Part shown: positions 51,172-59,404 of the stretch, piece by piece | How positions within the stretch are numbered: the stretch's first letter is position 1 | Layout of the letters: every line of letters starts with the position of its first letter | Assembly: GCA_002344005.1 (NCBI GenBank) | Contig: DDTD01000010.1 | Span: forward strand, 1-64,000 | From: Ignavibacteria bacterium UBA2373 | Lineage (GTDB): Bacteria; Bacteroidota; Ignavibacteria; Kapaibacteriales; UBA961 | Direction: 5' to 3' | Length of the DNA: 64,000 nt | Program-made: the position numbers and the translations under genes | Notes under the pieces: generated by a model | Told to the model about the DNA's origin: nothing | The model's input: only the letters and a program-made list of their open reading frames with translations | Database searches by the model: none

Positions 51172-54100
51172 TCAAAAAACCTCGAATGTTACATTCTTTT
51201 TACCGAAGAGAGCAACCAACTTTTCATACATTGTTTGTGATAATTCTAAATTTGCCGATGCTGAGGTAAATCGTGAGACAATCGCTCCTTTATCTTTGAA
51301 CAAAAATGAAAGCGAGCTTTGTTTTGCACTACCCTTTGCTAATGCAGCAAGTGATTTCATAATATCTTCGCTTGTTTCTGTCAATTCAATTTGTATGGTA
51401 TAGCCCTTTGCATATTTGGGCACAGTCTCGCTCATGGGGATAATTTCATCGGCAGTTACTTTCATTTGATCATTTTGTATCTCAATTTTTCCGCGCACCA
51501 ATACGACAGAGTCTTCAATCAAGAGATGGCTGTAAAGTTTATAGGTATCGCTCCATATCACAATTTCGCCTTGTGCAGTGAAATCTTCAAATTCGAGGAA
51601 AGCTATGGTGTTTTCGCGTTTATCTAAACGAGTGCGCACAGATTTTATCATGCCGCATACTTGACCGCCCTTACCAATAATCGGATGTTCTCGCTCTTGT
51701 AATGTGATGTGAGAAAAAGCCGCGATATGCGCCGACCATTTATTGAGCGGGTGACCACTTATGAATAAGTTGAGAACATCTTTTTCTTTTTTCAGACGTT
51801 CACTTTCGCTATATGGCGATATATTAGGCAAACGAGGTTCAACGATTGAGACCGCATCGTCACCGCCGAACAGAGACTCCATTGTGTTATTGCCGGAAGA
51901 CGCTAATGCTTTTGCATAATCAAGCACATCATCTATTGCGACATACAGTTGAGCACGATGTCCGTTTTTTAAGGGGTCGAAAGCACCTGCATGAATCAAA
52001 GCCTCCAGCACACGGCGATTAATATGTTTGTAATCAACCCTTTTTGCAAAATCAAAGATTGAAGTGAATGGTTTTCCGTGTGGCAGATTGTGCGGGTTAT
52101 CATTCATTCTTGCTGCAACCATTGCATCCACTGCCGCAGTTCCTACTCCTTTTATCCCGGCAAGTCCAAAGGAAATGGTCTTTGAATTGATGGCTTTAAA
52201 TTGCGGGTATGAACGGTTCACATCGGGTGGCTCTACCGTAATACCAAAATCTTCCGCTTCGTTTATCAATCGAACAAGTTTTGCCATATCGTTTAATTCG
52301 GCAGTCATATTGGCAGCAAGAAACTCAGCTGTATAATGTGCTTTGAGCCATGCTGTCTGATATGCCAGATATGCATACGCCGTTGAATGAGACTTGTTAA
52401 AGCCATATTGAGCAAATTTTAAGATTAAGTCAAAGATTTCGGATGAAAGTTCTTCGGAAATATCATTTTGCATTGCTCCGCGTATAAAATCTTCTTTCAA
52501 TTTCAACATCGTGTTCGCATCTTTTTTCCCCATAGCTCGCCGCATGGTATCGGCTTGCGCTAAAGTAAATCCTGCAAGGTCACGCGCCAATTGCATTACT
52601 TGTTCTTGATATACAATGATTCCATAGGTTTTCGATAGCGATTTCTCCATAATCGGATGAAGATAGGTAATTGCCTTGCGCCCTTGTTTTCTGTCAATGA
52701 AGTCGGGAATATTATCCATCGGTCCCGGTCTGTATAAAGCATTCATTGCAATCAAATCTTCCAAATTTGTCGGTTTGAGCTTGGCAAGATATTCAGCCAT
52801 TTTATCCGATTCAAATTGAAACACGGCTAAAGTTTTACCTTTACCAAGAAGTTCATACGTTTGGACATCCTCCAAATCAAGAGCATCCACGTCAATGGTA
52901 ATGTTATGATTTGTCTGAACTTGTTCAATAATATTGTCAAGAATAGATAAGGTGCGCAAGCCAAGGAAGTCCATTTTGAGTAATCCGGCATCTTCGATGT
53001 CTTTCATGGTAAATTGTGTTGCATTGTGCCCGTCGGCTGAGCGATACAGAGGTACATAGTTCGATACATCGCCCGGAGCAATGATGACACCCGCAGCATG
53101 TAAGGAAGTGTTGCGAGCAAGCCCTTCTAATGTCAGAGCATAATTGATGGTTTCGCGAATTTTCGGATCATTGCTGTCTTGTACCCAACGCAGTTCAGGT
53201 AATTCGAGAGCTTCTTTCAATGGCGTAACTTTTCCCTGAATTACCGGAATTTTTGAAGTTATGTCGTTGATAACGCGGTGATCAATACCAAGGACTCTAC
53301 CCACATCTTTCAGCACAGCTCTTGTGGAGAGTGTACCGAAGGTTATAATTTGTGCAACCGATTCCGCACCATATTTTTCTTTCACATATTCAATGACCAC
53401 ATCCCTTTTTTCATCATTGAAGTCAATATCAATATCAGGCATAGAGATACGATCGGGATTTAAAAAGCGTTCAAAGAGCAAATCATATTTGAGAGGGTCC
53501 ACATTGATAATACCCAAAGCGTACGCCACAACACTACCTGCCGCTGAACCCCTTCCCGGTCCGACGCTTACTCCTTTTTTTCTTGCTGCGGCAATAAAGT
53601 CTTGTACAATAAGAAAATAGCCCGGGAATCCCATTTTTTTGATAACATCAAGCTCAAACTCAACACGTTCCAAAATTTCTTGTGTCATTGTTTTGTAGCG
53701 TTTTTCTAAACCTTGATATGTGAGGTCTTTTAAGTATTCATCAAGGTCTTTTGCTTTTGATTCCGGCGGAATAGGGAATATGGGCATCTTGAGATCTGTT
53801 TTGAGATCCACATCACACTTTTCGGCTACTTCCATAGTATTTTCAATGGCTTGAGGGAATTCCTTAAACAACTCTTTCATTTCCTGTTGAGTCTTGAAAT
53901 ACATTTCCGGTTTGCCATATCTCAAATTATAGATATCCACCTGCCCCGAATTTGCTGCGGATACATCACGGATGTTGAGCAATACATTGTGTGCAACAGC
54001 TTGATCTTTACGAATATAATGGCAGTCATTTGAACAAATGAGGGATATACCGACTTCGGAAGCAATACGAGGGGCTTGTGCCATGACAATATCATCACCG

Positions 54101-54651
54101 GGCAAACCATGATTTTGCAGTTCTATGTAGAAATCTTCGCCGAAAGTTTCTTTATACCAGATAGCATTGCGTTTTGCTTCTTCGTAATTTCCTTCAATGA
54201 GCGGGGCATTAATAACGCCGGACATACAAGCTGACAATGCAATAAGACCTTCACGGTATTGAACAAGCAACTCTCGGTCTATACGAGGTTTATAGTAGAA
54301 ACCTTCTGTATGACCTAAAGTACATAATTTCATCAGATTTTTGTAACCGATGTCATTTTTTGCTAAAAGCACAAGGTGATAGTAGTTTCTTTGTTTATTG
54401 CCTCCTTTGCGAGCAGTTCTGTCGAATCGTGAACCATTGGCAATATAGACCTCGCAACCAAGTATGGGTTTGATGCCGGCTTTCTTGGCTTTTTTATAAA
54501 ATTCATAGCACCCAAACATGACACCGTGGTCAGTGAGTGCAATAGCATTTTGCCCGTCTTCTTGTGCTGCGGCTATTAATTGGTCAGGCGTGCAAGCAGC
54601 ATCAAGAAGTGAGTAATGTGTATGGTTGTGTAGATGGATATAGTCAGACAT
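51172..54651 (-). CDS. dnaE: DNA polymerase III alpha subunit
   Basis: A 1159-residue replicative polymerase of normal DnaE1 length. The N-terminal PHP domain starts YIHLHNHTHYSLLDAA (4-19). The polymerase core has GPGRGSAAGSVVAYALGI and the catalytic aspartates in PDIDIDFND. Helix-hairpin-helix and OB-fold regions follow (VCGMIKSVRTRL, VLVRGKIEIQ), then a C-terminal region. It synthesises DNA in the chromosomal replisome. The start at 54651 (MSDYIHLH) is conserved in the family; an in-frame ATG 11 codons upstream is not needed. Confidence 0.97.
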   Translation of the reverse strand: MSDYIHLHNHTHYSLLDAACTPDQLIAAAQEDGQNAIALTDHGVMFGCYEFYKKAKKAGIKPILGCEVYIANGSRFDRTARKGGNKQRNYYHLVLLAKNDIGYKNLMKLCTLGHTEGFYYKPRIDRELLVQYREGLIALSACMSGVINAPLIEGNYEEAKRNAIWYKETFGEDFYIELQNHGLPGDDIVMAQAPRIASEVGISLICSNDCHYIRKDQAVAHNVLLNIRDVSAANSGQVDIYNLRYGKPEMYFKTQQEMKELFKEFPQAIENTMEVAEKCDVDLKTDLKMPIFPIPPESKAKDLDEYLKDLTYQGLEKRYKTMTQEILERVEFELDVIKKMGFPGYFLIVQDFIAAARKKGVSVGPGRGSAAGSVVAYALGIINVDPLKYDLLFERFLNPDRISMPDIDIDFNDEKRDVVIEYVKEKYGAESVAQIITFGTLSTRAVLKDVGRVLGIDHRVINDITSKIPVIQGKVTPLKEALELPELRWVQDSNDPKIRETINYALTLEGLARNTSLHAAGVIIAPGDVSNYVPLYRSADGHNATQFTMKDIEDAGLLKMDFLGLRTLSILDNIIEQVQTNHNITIDVDALDLEDVQTYELLGKGKTLAVFQFESDKMAEYLAKLKPTNLEDLIAMNALYRPGPMDNIPDFIDRKQGRKAITYLHPIMEKSLSKTYGIIVYQEQVMQLARDLAGFTLAQADTMRRAMGKKDANTMLKLKEDFIRGAMQNDISEELSSEIFDLILKFAQYGFNKSHSTAYAYLAYQTAWLKAHYTAEFLAANMTAELNDMAKLVRLINEAEDFGITVEPPDVNRSYPQFKAINSKTISFGLAGIKGVGTAAVDAMVAARMNDNPHNLPHGKPFTSIFDFAKRVDYKHINRRVLEALIHAGAFDPLKNGHRAQLYVAIDDVLDYAKALASSGNNTMESLFGGDDAVSIVEPRLPNISPYSESERLKKEKDVLNLFISGHPLNKWSAHIAAFSHITLQEREHPIIGKGGQVCGMIKSVRTRLDKRENTIAFLEFEDFTAQGEIVIWSDTYKLYSHLLIEDSVVLVRGKIEIQNDQMKVTADEIIPMSETVPKYAKGYTIQIELTETSEDIMKSLAALAKGSAKQSSLSFLFKDKGAIVSRFTSASANLELSQTMYEKLVALFGKKNVTFEVF

Positions 54652-55002
54652 TGAAGATAAAGAATGTATCAAAAATATGAGCAAAATTACTTAACACTAA
54701 GGTACCGTGACTATGAAAAAGTGATAATCGGAAGATGAACAAGCATTCATAATGAAAAATTCCGTCCAAACTCATCTTCACATCAAATACTGAAATCAAC
54801 CCAAAAACAGGCAAAAAATTGCCCAAAACAGGCATTAAAGTCAAAAATTTTTTGTGGAATGTAAAATATGTTTGTTTAGAGAATATGTTTCTGTTAAATT
54901 TGAGAAAAGTAAATGTGCATGTATGCTTGAGTGTACTTGCTGAGAGTAATAGAGTGTTTCTGTTTTCTTACGATCCAAATATTAAGGAAAGGGAGTTATA
55001 TA
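54652..55002. other. Divergent intergenic region between dnaE and the outer-membrane lipoprotein gene
   Basis: About 350 bases. It contains a short tandem-like motif, CAAAAACAGGCAAAAAATTG then CCCAAAACAGGC (54805-54836), a promoter match for the rightward gene (54871-54902) and its leader of about 95 bases. No RNA gene recognised. Confidence 0.5.
54871..54902 (+). promoter_or_regulatory. Promoter of the outer-membrane lipoprotein gene
   Basis: TTTG (54871-54874), 20 bases, TAAATTTG (54895-54902), an exact match to the Bacteroidota housekeeping consensus. Transcription would start about 54906, giving a leader of about 95 bases. Confidence 0.6.
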
Positions 55003-55884
55003 ATGCGTAAATTCTACGTGGTGGTACTTTTGTTAGTAGTGAGCACCGGATGGTGGGGCTGTAAAAGTATTGGAAGAGGTGGTAGTGGTATTAAAGCTGA
55101 GGCGGATCCGTTGAATCCGGGGGCAAAAGCGCCAAGAATCTATGTCGGACCTGTTGCCGGTTTTAATAGATCTCTGCATTCGGGTGGTTTGCAATCACAG
55201 TCATTGCCGGCACCTTGTCCGGAATTTGATTCAGGTACTGAAAATGGTTTTTATGCGGGGATGACAGGTGAATACCTTCTGGGTGATCCGGTTAATTCCA
55301 ATTCATCCATTATTGCGCGTTTGATGTATGATTATCAGCCGGCATATTTTACCGTAGCAGGAGATCAATATCCGTCGAACTTTGAAATCAATGGTCAGTC
55401 ACAAGTTAAAGATACAAAGACCGAGCATATTACCGAAGTGAAATACGCATTATTGAATTTTGAAATTATGTATCGTTGGAATATTCCCGGCACATACTTC
55501 GGTTTCAGCGCAGGTCCACAAATCGGTTTTCCTATCAGTTCAAGTATGCGCCAAGATTTTCGCTTAGTGAACAATCCGGAAAGTCCTGCTAGGTTTACAC
55601 AAACACCGGAAGAACTCGCAAAATCGAAAGATTTGAAGACAAATTTTGTTCCTGTCTATTCTGATGAGTCTCAAACAAATATTATTGTGTATGATGGTGC
55701 TGTGCTCAATCAAAATGGTATGCGTGCTGCAATCAAAGCCGGTGTGCAATATGAAATTCTTTTGAGTAGATTTATTTTGGTTCCGGCAGCTTATTACAAC
55801 TTTGGTTTAACAAAAATGACTACAACAGATAACTGGTCTGTAAGTGCTTTGCAAATAGGTGCTGACTTGCGTGTTGTTCTTTAA
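55003..55884 (+). CDS. Putative outer-membrane beta-barrel lipoprotein
   Basis: A 293-residue protein with a lipoprotein signal (MRKFYVVVLLLVVSTGWWGC, Cys20). The rest alternates Gly/aromatic strands (IYVGPVAGFNRSL, VKYALLNFEIMYRW, YFGFSAGPQIGFPI, LVPAAYYNFGLTK) and ends LQIGADLRVVL, in the style of PorT-like outer-membrane beta-barrels. No partner genes nearby. GGAAAGGGAG precedes the ATG. Function is unknown; structural or porin-like roles are possible. Confidence 0.7.
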   Translation: MRKFYVVVLLLVVSTGWWGCKSIGRGGSGIKAEADPLNPGAKAPRIYVGPVAGFNRSLHSGGLQSQSLPAPCPEFDSGTENGFYAGMTGEYLLGDPVNSNSSIIARLMYDYQPAYFTVAGDQYPSNFEINGQSQVKDTKTEHITEVKYALLNFEIMYRWNIPGTYFGFSAGPQIGFPISSSMRQDFRLVNNPESPARFTQTPEELAKSKDLKTNFVPVYSDESQTNIIVYDGAVLNQNGMRAAIKAGVQYEILLSRFILVPAAYYNFGLTKMTTTDNWSVSALQIGADLRVVL

Positions 55885-55912
55885 TAAAAAACCACTATTT
55901 CGATTTTACTAC

Positions 55913-55942
55913 ACCCGTATGGTTTCATACGGGTTTTTTTTT
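55913..55942 (+). terminator. Rho-independent terminator
   Basis: ACCCGTATG (55913-55921), loop GTTT, CATACGGGT (55926-55934), then a run of T. It ends the lipoprotein gene just before the HIT gene. Confidence 0.88.
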
Positions 55943-55956
55943 GAATGAGGTGCATA

Positions 55957-56481
55957 ATGCAACAATTATGGGCTCCGTGGAGATCGCAATATATGAAATC
56001 ATTTTCCGAAGATGCTCCCCAGAAAAGTAAGTGCTTCTTCTGTGAAGCAGCTCATGCAGATAGTGCCGATGACAGGAAACATTTGGTGGTTTATCGGGGT
56101 AAACAAGTCTTTGTTATCTTAAACCGATATCCTTACAATACCGGTCATATTATGGTTACACCTTTTCGGCATAGTGGCGATATTGTAGAGTTAACTGAGG
56201 AAGAATCTTCGGAACTTATGTCTTTACTTCGTCTTGCTTCGAAAGTTCTGCAATCGGTATATTCACCGGATGGCATTAATATTGGAGCAAATTTAGGACA
56301 AGGCGCCGGCGCAGGAGTACCGGGTCATCTGCACTTTCATCTATTACCGCGTTGGAACGGTGATACAAACTTTTTACCGATTATTGCCGAAACAAAAGTG
56401 ATCTCCGAATCATTGGATGAAACCTGGCATAAACTGAGTGCTGCGTTTATTGAGTTGCAGAGCCATTCTCAGTCGGGGTGA
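55957..56481 (+). CDS. HIT-family nucleotide hydrolase/phosphorylase
   Basis: A 174-residue HIT protein. The catalytic triad is in GHLHFHLLPRW (His124, His126, His128). It starts LWAPWRSQYM as in the Ap4A phosphorylase-like subgroup and has a zinc-type CFFC (26-29). It probably hydrolyses or phosphorolyses dinucleoside polyphosphates or nucleoside phosphoramidates. The ATG at 55957 is conserved. Its last 35 bases overlap the end of the convergent permease gene. Confidence 0.9.
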   Translation: MQQLWAPWRSQYMKSFSEDAPQKSKCFFCEAAHADSADDRKHLVVYRGKQVFVILNRYPYNTGHIMVTPFRHSGDIVELTEEESSELMSLLRLASKVLQSVYSPDGINIGANLGQGAGAGVPGHLHFHLLPRWNGDTNFLPIIAETKVISESLDETWHKLSAAFIELQSHSQSG

Positions 56482-57766
56482 TCTTCGGATTTTGCGGCTC
56501 ATCATCTTTCTTTACCTTTTGTAGAAACTCACGAGCATATTCCATTGTTTTGCTTGATGTATTCAAATGAAGCGGTAAAGTACCCTGTTCTTTCCAATCG
56601 CGGAAAAACATAACCAGAACCGCTGTAACTGGTACCGCAATAAGTAAACCCCAGAAACCAAAAAAGTGACTGAATATAAAAAGTGATGCTAAAAGAATGA
56701 TGGGGTGTAAGCCAATTTTTTCGCCTAAAACCCTTGGTTCTATACCATAAGTATTCACAAAATGTAAGCCATTAATTACGCATGTTACTGTGATGACATC
56801 GGTAGCAGCATTTTCCGGATTGATAAGTAAAATGGTAACAATGGCAATAATCATACTGGCGATTGTTCCAAATATCGGTATCGGATTCAATAAACCACAA
56901 ATTATACCTAATACGATGGGGTAGGGTACGCCAAAAAGAGCAAACAAAATTGATGATATTGTACCAATAAAGAATGCGGCAACAATTTGCCAGCCGATAT
57001 ATGTTCGGACTATCGCATTGATTCTTTCTACATCATTGAACACTTTTTTATCTTTTTTAGTCAGAATATCACGTAAAAGAGTTTTTAGTTTGGGTAAATC
57101 TTTCACAAAATAAAATGACAGAATCGGTATGAGAATAACATTGATCACCTGTGAAGCCAAAAGTGATAAACTTGTTAATAGCGATGCAAGTGCTTGTAAT
57201 ATAGAAGTAAAAACACTTTCGATTCGTGGTGCAAATTCATTTTGAACTATGTCTTTCAAGGTGTCTTTAGGTAATCCTAAGCCGTCAAGCATACGATAAA
57301 ATTTACGACTTTCCAAAAACTTCTGACTATTGGTGACAAAAGATGATACTTGCGAAATAATATCATCTAACTGAGAAAACACCGCCGGAAAGACAAAGAT
57401 TGCAATCATTGTGACAATCCCTCCCATGAACAGAACAATGGTCAGAGCAGCTAACCAGCGAGGGATTTTTTTTCTTTCAAGCCAACTGACGGAAGGATCA
57501 GTGAGGTATGCCAATAGAAATGATATACCAAAAGGTAATAACGCAACCCCCAAATCTTGAAATAACCATAAGACAAAAGTAATTAAGACTAAAAGTAATG
57601 TCCTTCGTACGATGGGGTGTTCCTTACGTAATGGCATAAGGAGAAATATTGTTATACCGAATAAGGCAAGAGGACTTGCTGTTAAACCTGTCAGCCAAAG
57701 AAAATAGCCGAAGCTCAACGTTGCAACGATAAAGACAATAGGTAAAAATTGTGAGAAGTTCGCCAT
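56447..57766 (-). CDS. AI-2E family (PerM/TqsA-like) transporter
   Basis: A 439-residue membrane protein with seven or eight TM segments in the AI-2E family pattern: paired segments at the N-terminus, a soluble segment (FVTNSQKFLESRKFYRM), then SFYFVKDLPKLKTLLRD, GVPYPIVLGIICGLLNPIPIFG and EPRVLGEKIGLHPIILLASL, the most conserved part. Transported substrate is unknown; related members are proposed autoinducer exporters or Na+/H+ antiporters. Its 3' end overlaps the convergent HIT gene. Confidence 0.88.
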   Translation of the reverse strand: MANFSQFLPIVFIVATLSFGYFLWLTGLTASPLALFGITIFLLMPLRKEHPIVRRTLLLVLITFVLWLFQDLGVALLPFGISFLLAYLTDPSVSWLERKKIPRWLAALTIVLFMGGIVTMIAIFVFPAVFSQLDDIISQVSSFVTNSQKFLESRKFYRMLDGLGLPKDTLKDIVQNEFAPRIESVFTSILQALASLLTSLSLLASQVINVILIPILSFYFVKDLPKLKTLLRDILTKKDKKVFNDVERINAIVRTYIGWQIVAAFFIGTISSILFALFGVPYPIVLGIICGLLNPIPIFGTIASMIIAIVTILLINPENAATDVITVTCVINGLHFVNTYGIEPRVLGEKIGLHPIILLASLFIFSHFFGFWGLLIAVPVTAVLVMFFRDWKEQGTLPLHLNTSSKTMEYAREFLQKVKKDDEPQNPKITPTENGSATQ

Positions 57767-57881
57767 TGATTTTGAGGTATATTCATAAAGCGGTATCGCA
57801 AAAATACCGCTTTATGATAAAGAGACAGGAAGGAATATGTTTTTTTATGTGATGTATCTGAAAACAAAACTATATACCTGT

Positions 57882-58304
57882 TTAATCGGCGGTAACACAA
57901 ATCTGGTCATAAGCACCTATTAAAGCATTGGCAATCATGTCGGCACTTGCACCCTCAATGTTGTGGCGTGGTAAAAATCCCACCAATTGACCATCTTTTA
58001 ATATTGCCACTGATGGAGACGAAGGGGGTTGTTGTAAATATTCGCGTACTTTTTGGGTAGCTTCCACATCTTGTCCGGCAAATACAGTAAACAAGTATTC
58101 CGGTTTCACTGTATGTTCTAAAGACTTCACCACACCCGGTCTTGCACTGCCTGCTGCGCATCCGCATACAGAATTTATAACAAGGAGAGCGGTACCTTTT
58201 TTCTGCATTGCATTATCTACATCTTCAACGCTGCGCAATTCTTGAAAGCCATGACGAGTTAATTCTTCGCGCATCGGCTGTACTATAAGTGGATCATAAG
58301 CCAT
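57882..58304 (-). CDS. BrxA/BrxB-family bacilliredoxin
   Basis: A 140-residue protein with the active-site CGC motif in VINSVCGCAAGSARPG (Cys47, Cys49), typical of bacilliredoxins YphP/YqiW, and the family opening MAYDPLIVQPMREELTRHGF. They remove bacillithiol from proteins in Firmicutes; in FCB bacteria, which can make bacillithiol-like thiols, the same role is likely. Monocistronic. Confidence 0.92.
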   Translation of the reverse strand: MAYDPLIVQPMREELTRHGFQELRSVEDVDNAMQKKGTALLVINSVCGCAAGSARPGVVKSLEHTVKPEYLFTVFAGQDVEATQKVREYLQQPPSSPSVAILKDGQLVGFLPRHNIEGASADMIANALIGAYDQICVTAD

Positions 58305-58378
58305 GATATTTTCCCTAAAATGAAATAAAGATGCTCTTCAGACGATAACAGAAAAAAAATAGTGACATTTTGTGATGG

Positions 58379-58849
58379 ATGAATGATATGAATGTACAAA
58401 TCAAGAAACTTTATACCGATGGCGGTGGCAATAACTATGCCTTACCACAGTACGCTACCGAAGGTTCTGCCGGAATGGATATATGTGCTTTTACCGATGA
58501 ACCAATCATAATTGCTCCCGGTTCAATAGCTCTTGTTCCTACGGGGTTGGCAATTGCTTTACCCCAAGGTTTTGAATGTCAGGTACGTTCTCGCTCCGGT
58601 TTAGCTGCCAAACAGGGTGTGTTTTGTCTTAATGCTCCGGGAACCATTGACAGTGATTATCGTGGTGAGATTAAAGTTATCCTTGCCAATTTCGGTAAAG
58701 AAGACTTCACTATTCGCAATGGCGATCGTATTGCACAAATAGTTATTGCTCGCTATGAGCATATCCAATGGGAAATAGTAGAAACTTTGGGGCAGACACA
58801 ACGCGGCGAAGGCGGTTTTGGCAGTACCGGAACACAATCATTTGCATAA
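58379..58849 (+). CDS. dut: dUTP diphosphatase
   Basis: A 156-residue homotrimeric dUTPase with all five motifs: I AGMDICA (31-37), II RSRSGLA (70-76), [19 protein letters not shown] (85-100), [11 protein letters not shown] (115-123), [11 protein letters not shown] (142-151). It hydrolyses dUTP to dUMP. ATG 58379 has a second possible ATG three codons later. Confidence 0.96.
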   Translation: MNDMNVQIKKLYTDGGGNNYALPQYATEGSAGMDICAFTDEPIIIAPGSIALVPTGLAIALPQGFECQVRSRSGLAAKQGVFCLNAPGTIDSDYRGEIKVILANFGKEDFTIRNGDRIAQIVIARYEHIQWEIVETLGQTQRGEGGFGSTGTQSFA

Positions 58850-58871
58850 ATACTTTTTATCATTAATTTTG
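58841..58871 (+). promoter_or_regulatory. Promoter of the HYC_CC_PP-like gene
   Basis: TTTG (58841-58844), 19 bases, TAATTTTG (58864-58871): a perfect consensus. Transcription would begin about 58875, at the start codon (58876), so the message is near-leaderless. The -33 box lies within the last codons of dut. Confidence 0.6.
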
Positions 58872-58875
58872 CATC

Positions 58876-59325
58876 ATGAAATACGGTAAAGCAGTCTTCA
58901 CAGTCATACTTATTATTTTTATTCCGATTTATTCGGGTGGAATAAGTGTGGTTAAACATTTCTGTTGCGGTACTGTTGAAAATACTGAATTTCTTTTTGG
59001 CTTACATCAAGGTACAATATCTCAAGATAATCATCATGCCAATGATGAAAGTGCATGTTGTGAAAATACGGAGCAAGAAGATTGTTGTAATTCTGAAAAT
59101 GACGATAATCAATGTGGCGATGAAATACTGACTTTCGACAGTAATGATTCTTGGCTTATATCACCGATGACATCATGGGATACAATAGTTGATATTGTCG
59201 TTTTGTCAATATTTTATGTCTTTGATTTACAAAAAAATACTACTTTTCTTACCTCTGAATTTGTAGAATCAGATATTCCGCCCGATAAAGAATTAGCTCA
59301 CACTATTCAAATTCTTCGACTATAA
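58876..59325 (+). CDS. Cys-rich HYC_CC_PP-like small exported protein
   Basis: A 149-residue protein with an N-terminal signal (MKYGKAVFTVILIIFIPIYS). It has the order H-F-C-C (KHFCCG), double CC pairs (SACCENTEQEDCCNSEN), then a second hydrophobic patch and IPPDKE. This is the pattern that names the Bacteroidota HYC_CC_PP family, small proteins placed before TonB receptors and thought to be metal-related. A TonB receptor follows 79 bases later. Metal binding by the cysteines and histidines (NHHANDE) is plausible. It could work in a periplasmic metal relay. Confidence 0.7.
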   Translation: MKYGKAVFTVILIIFIPIYSGGISVVKHFCCGTVENTEFLFGLHQGTISQDNHHANDESACCENTEQEDCCNSENDDNQCGDEILTFDSNDSWLISPMTSWDTIVDIVVLSIFYVFDLQKNTTFLTSEFVESDIPPDKELAHTIQILRL

Positions 59326-59355
59326 GATTTTCATTTTTTTCTTAATTCAAATGTT

Positions 59356-59383
59356 GTAATACTGCATTGCGGTATTACTTTTT
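59356..59383 (+). terminator. Terminator-like hairpin between the Cys-rich gene and the TonB receptor gene
   Basis: GTAATAC (59356-59362) pairs with GTATTAC (59372-59378), with an inner GC/GC pairing in the loop, followed by TTTTTAT. It could terminate or attenuate read-through into the receptor gene that starts at 59405. Confidence 0.5.
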
Positions 59384-59404
59384 ATCCATTTTAATTTACA
59401 AAAA

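Noticed and set aside
54805..54836. Repeat CAAAAACAGGC / CAAAACAGGC as a CRISPR or iteron
   Set aside because: Only two copies, 20 bases apart, without the regular spacing or number needed for a CRISPR array or an origin.
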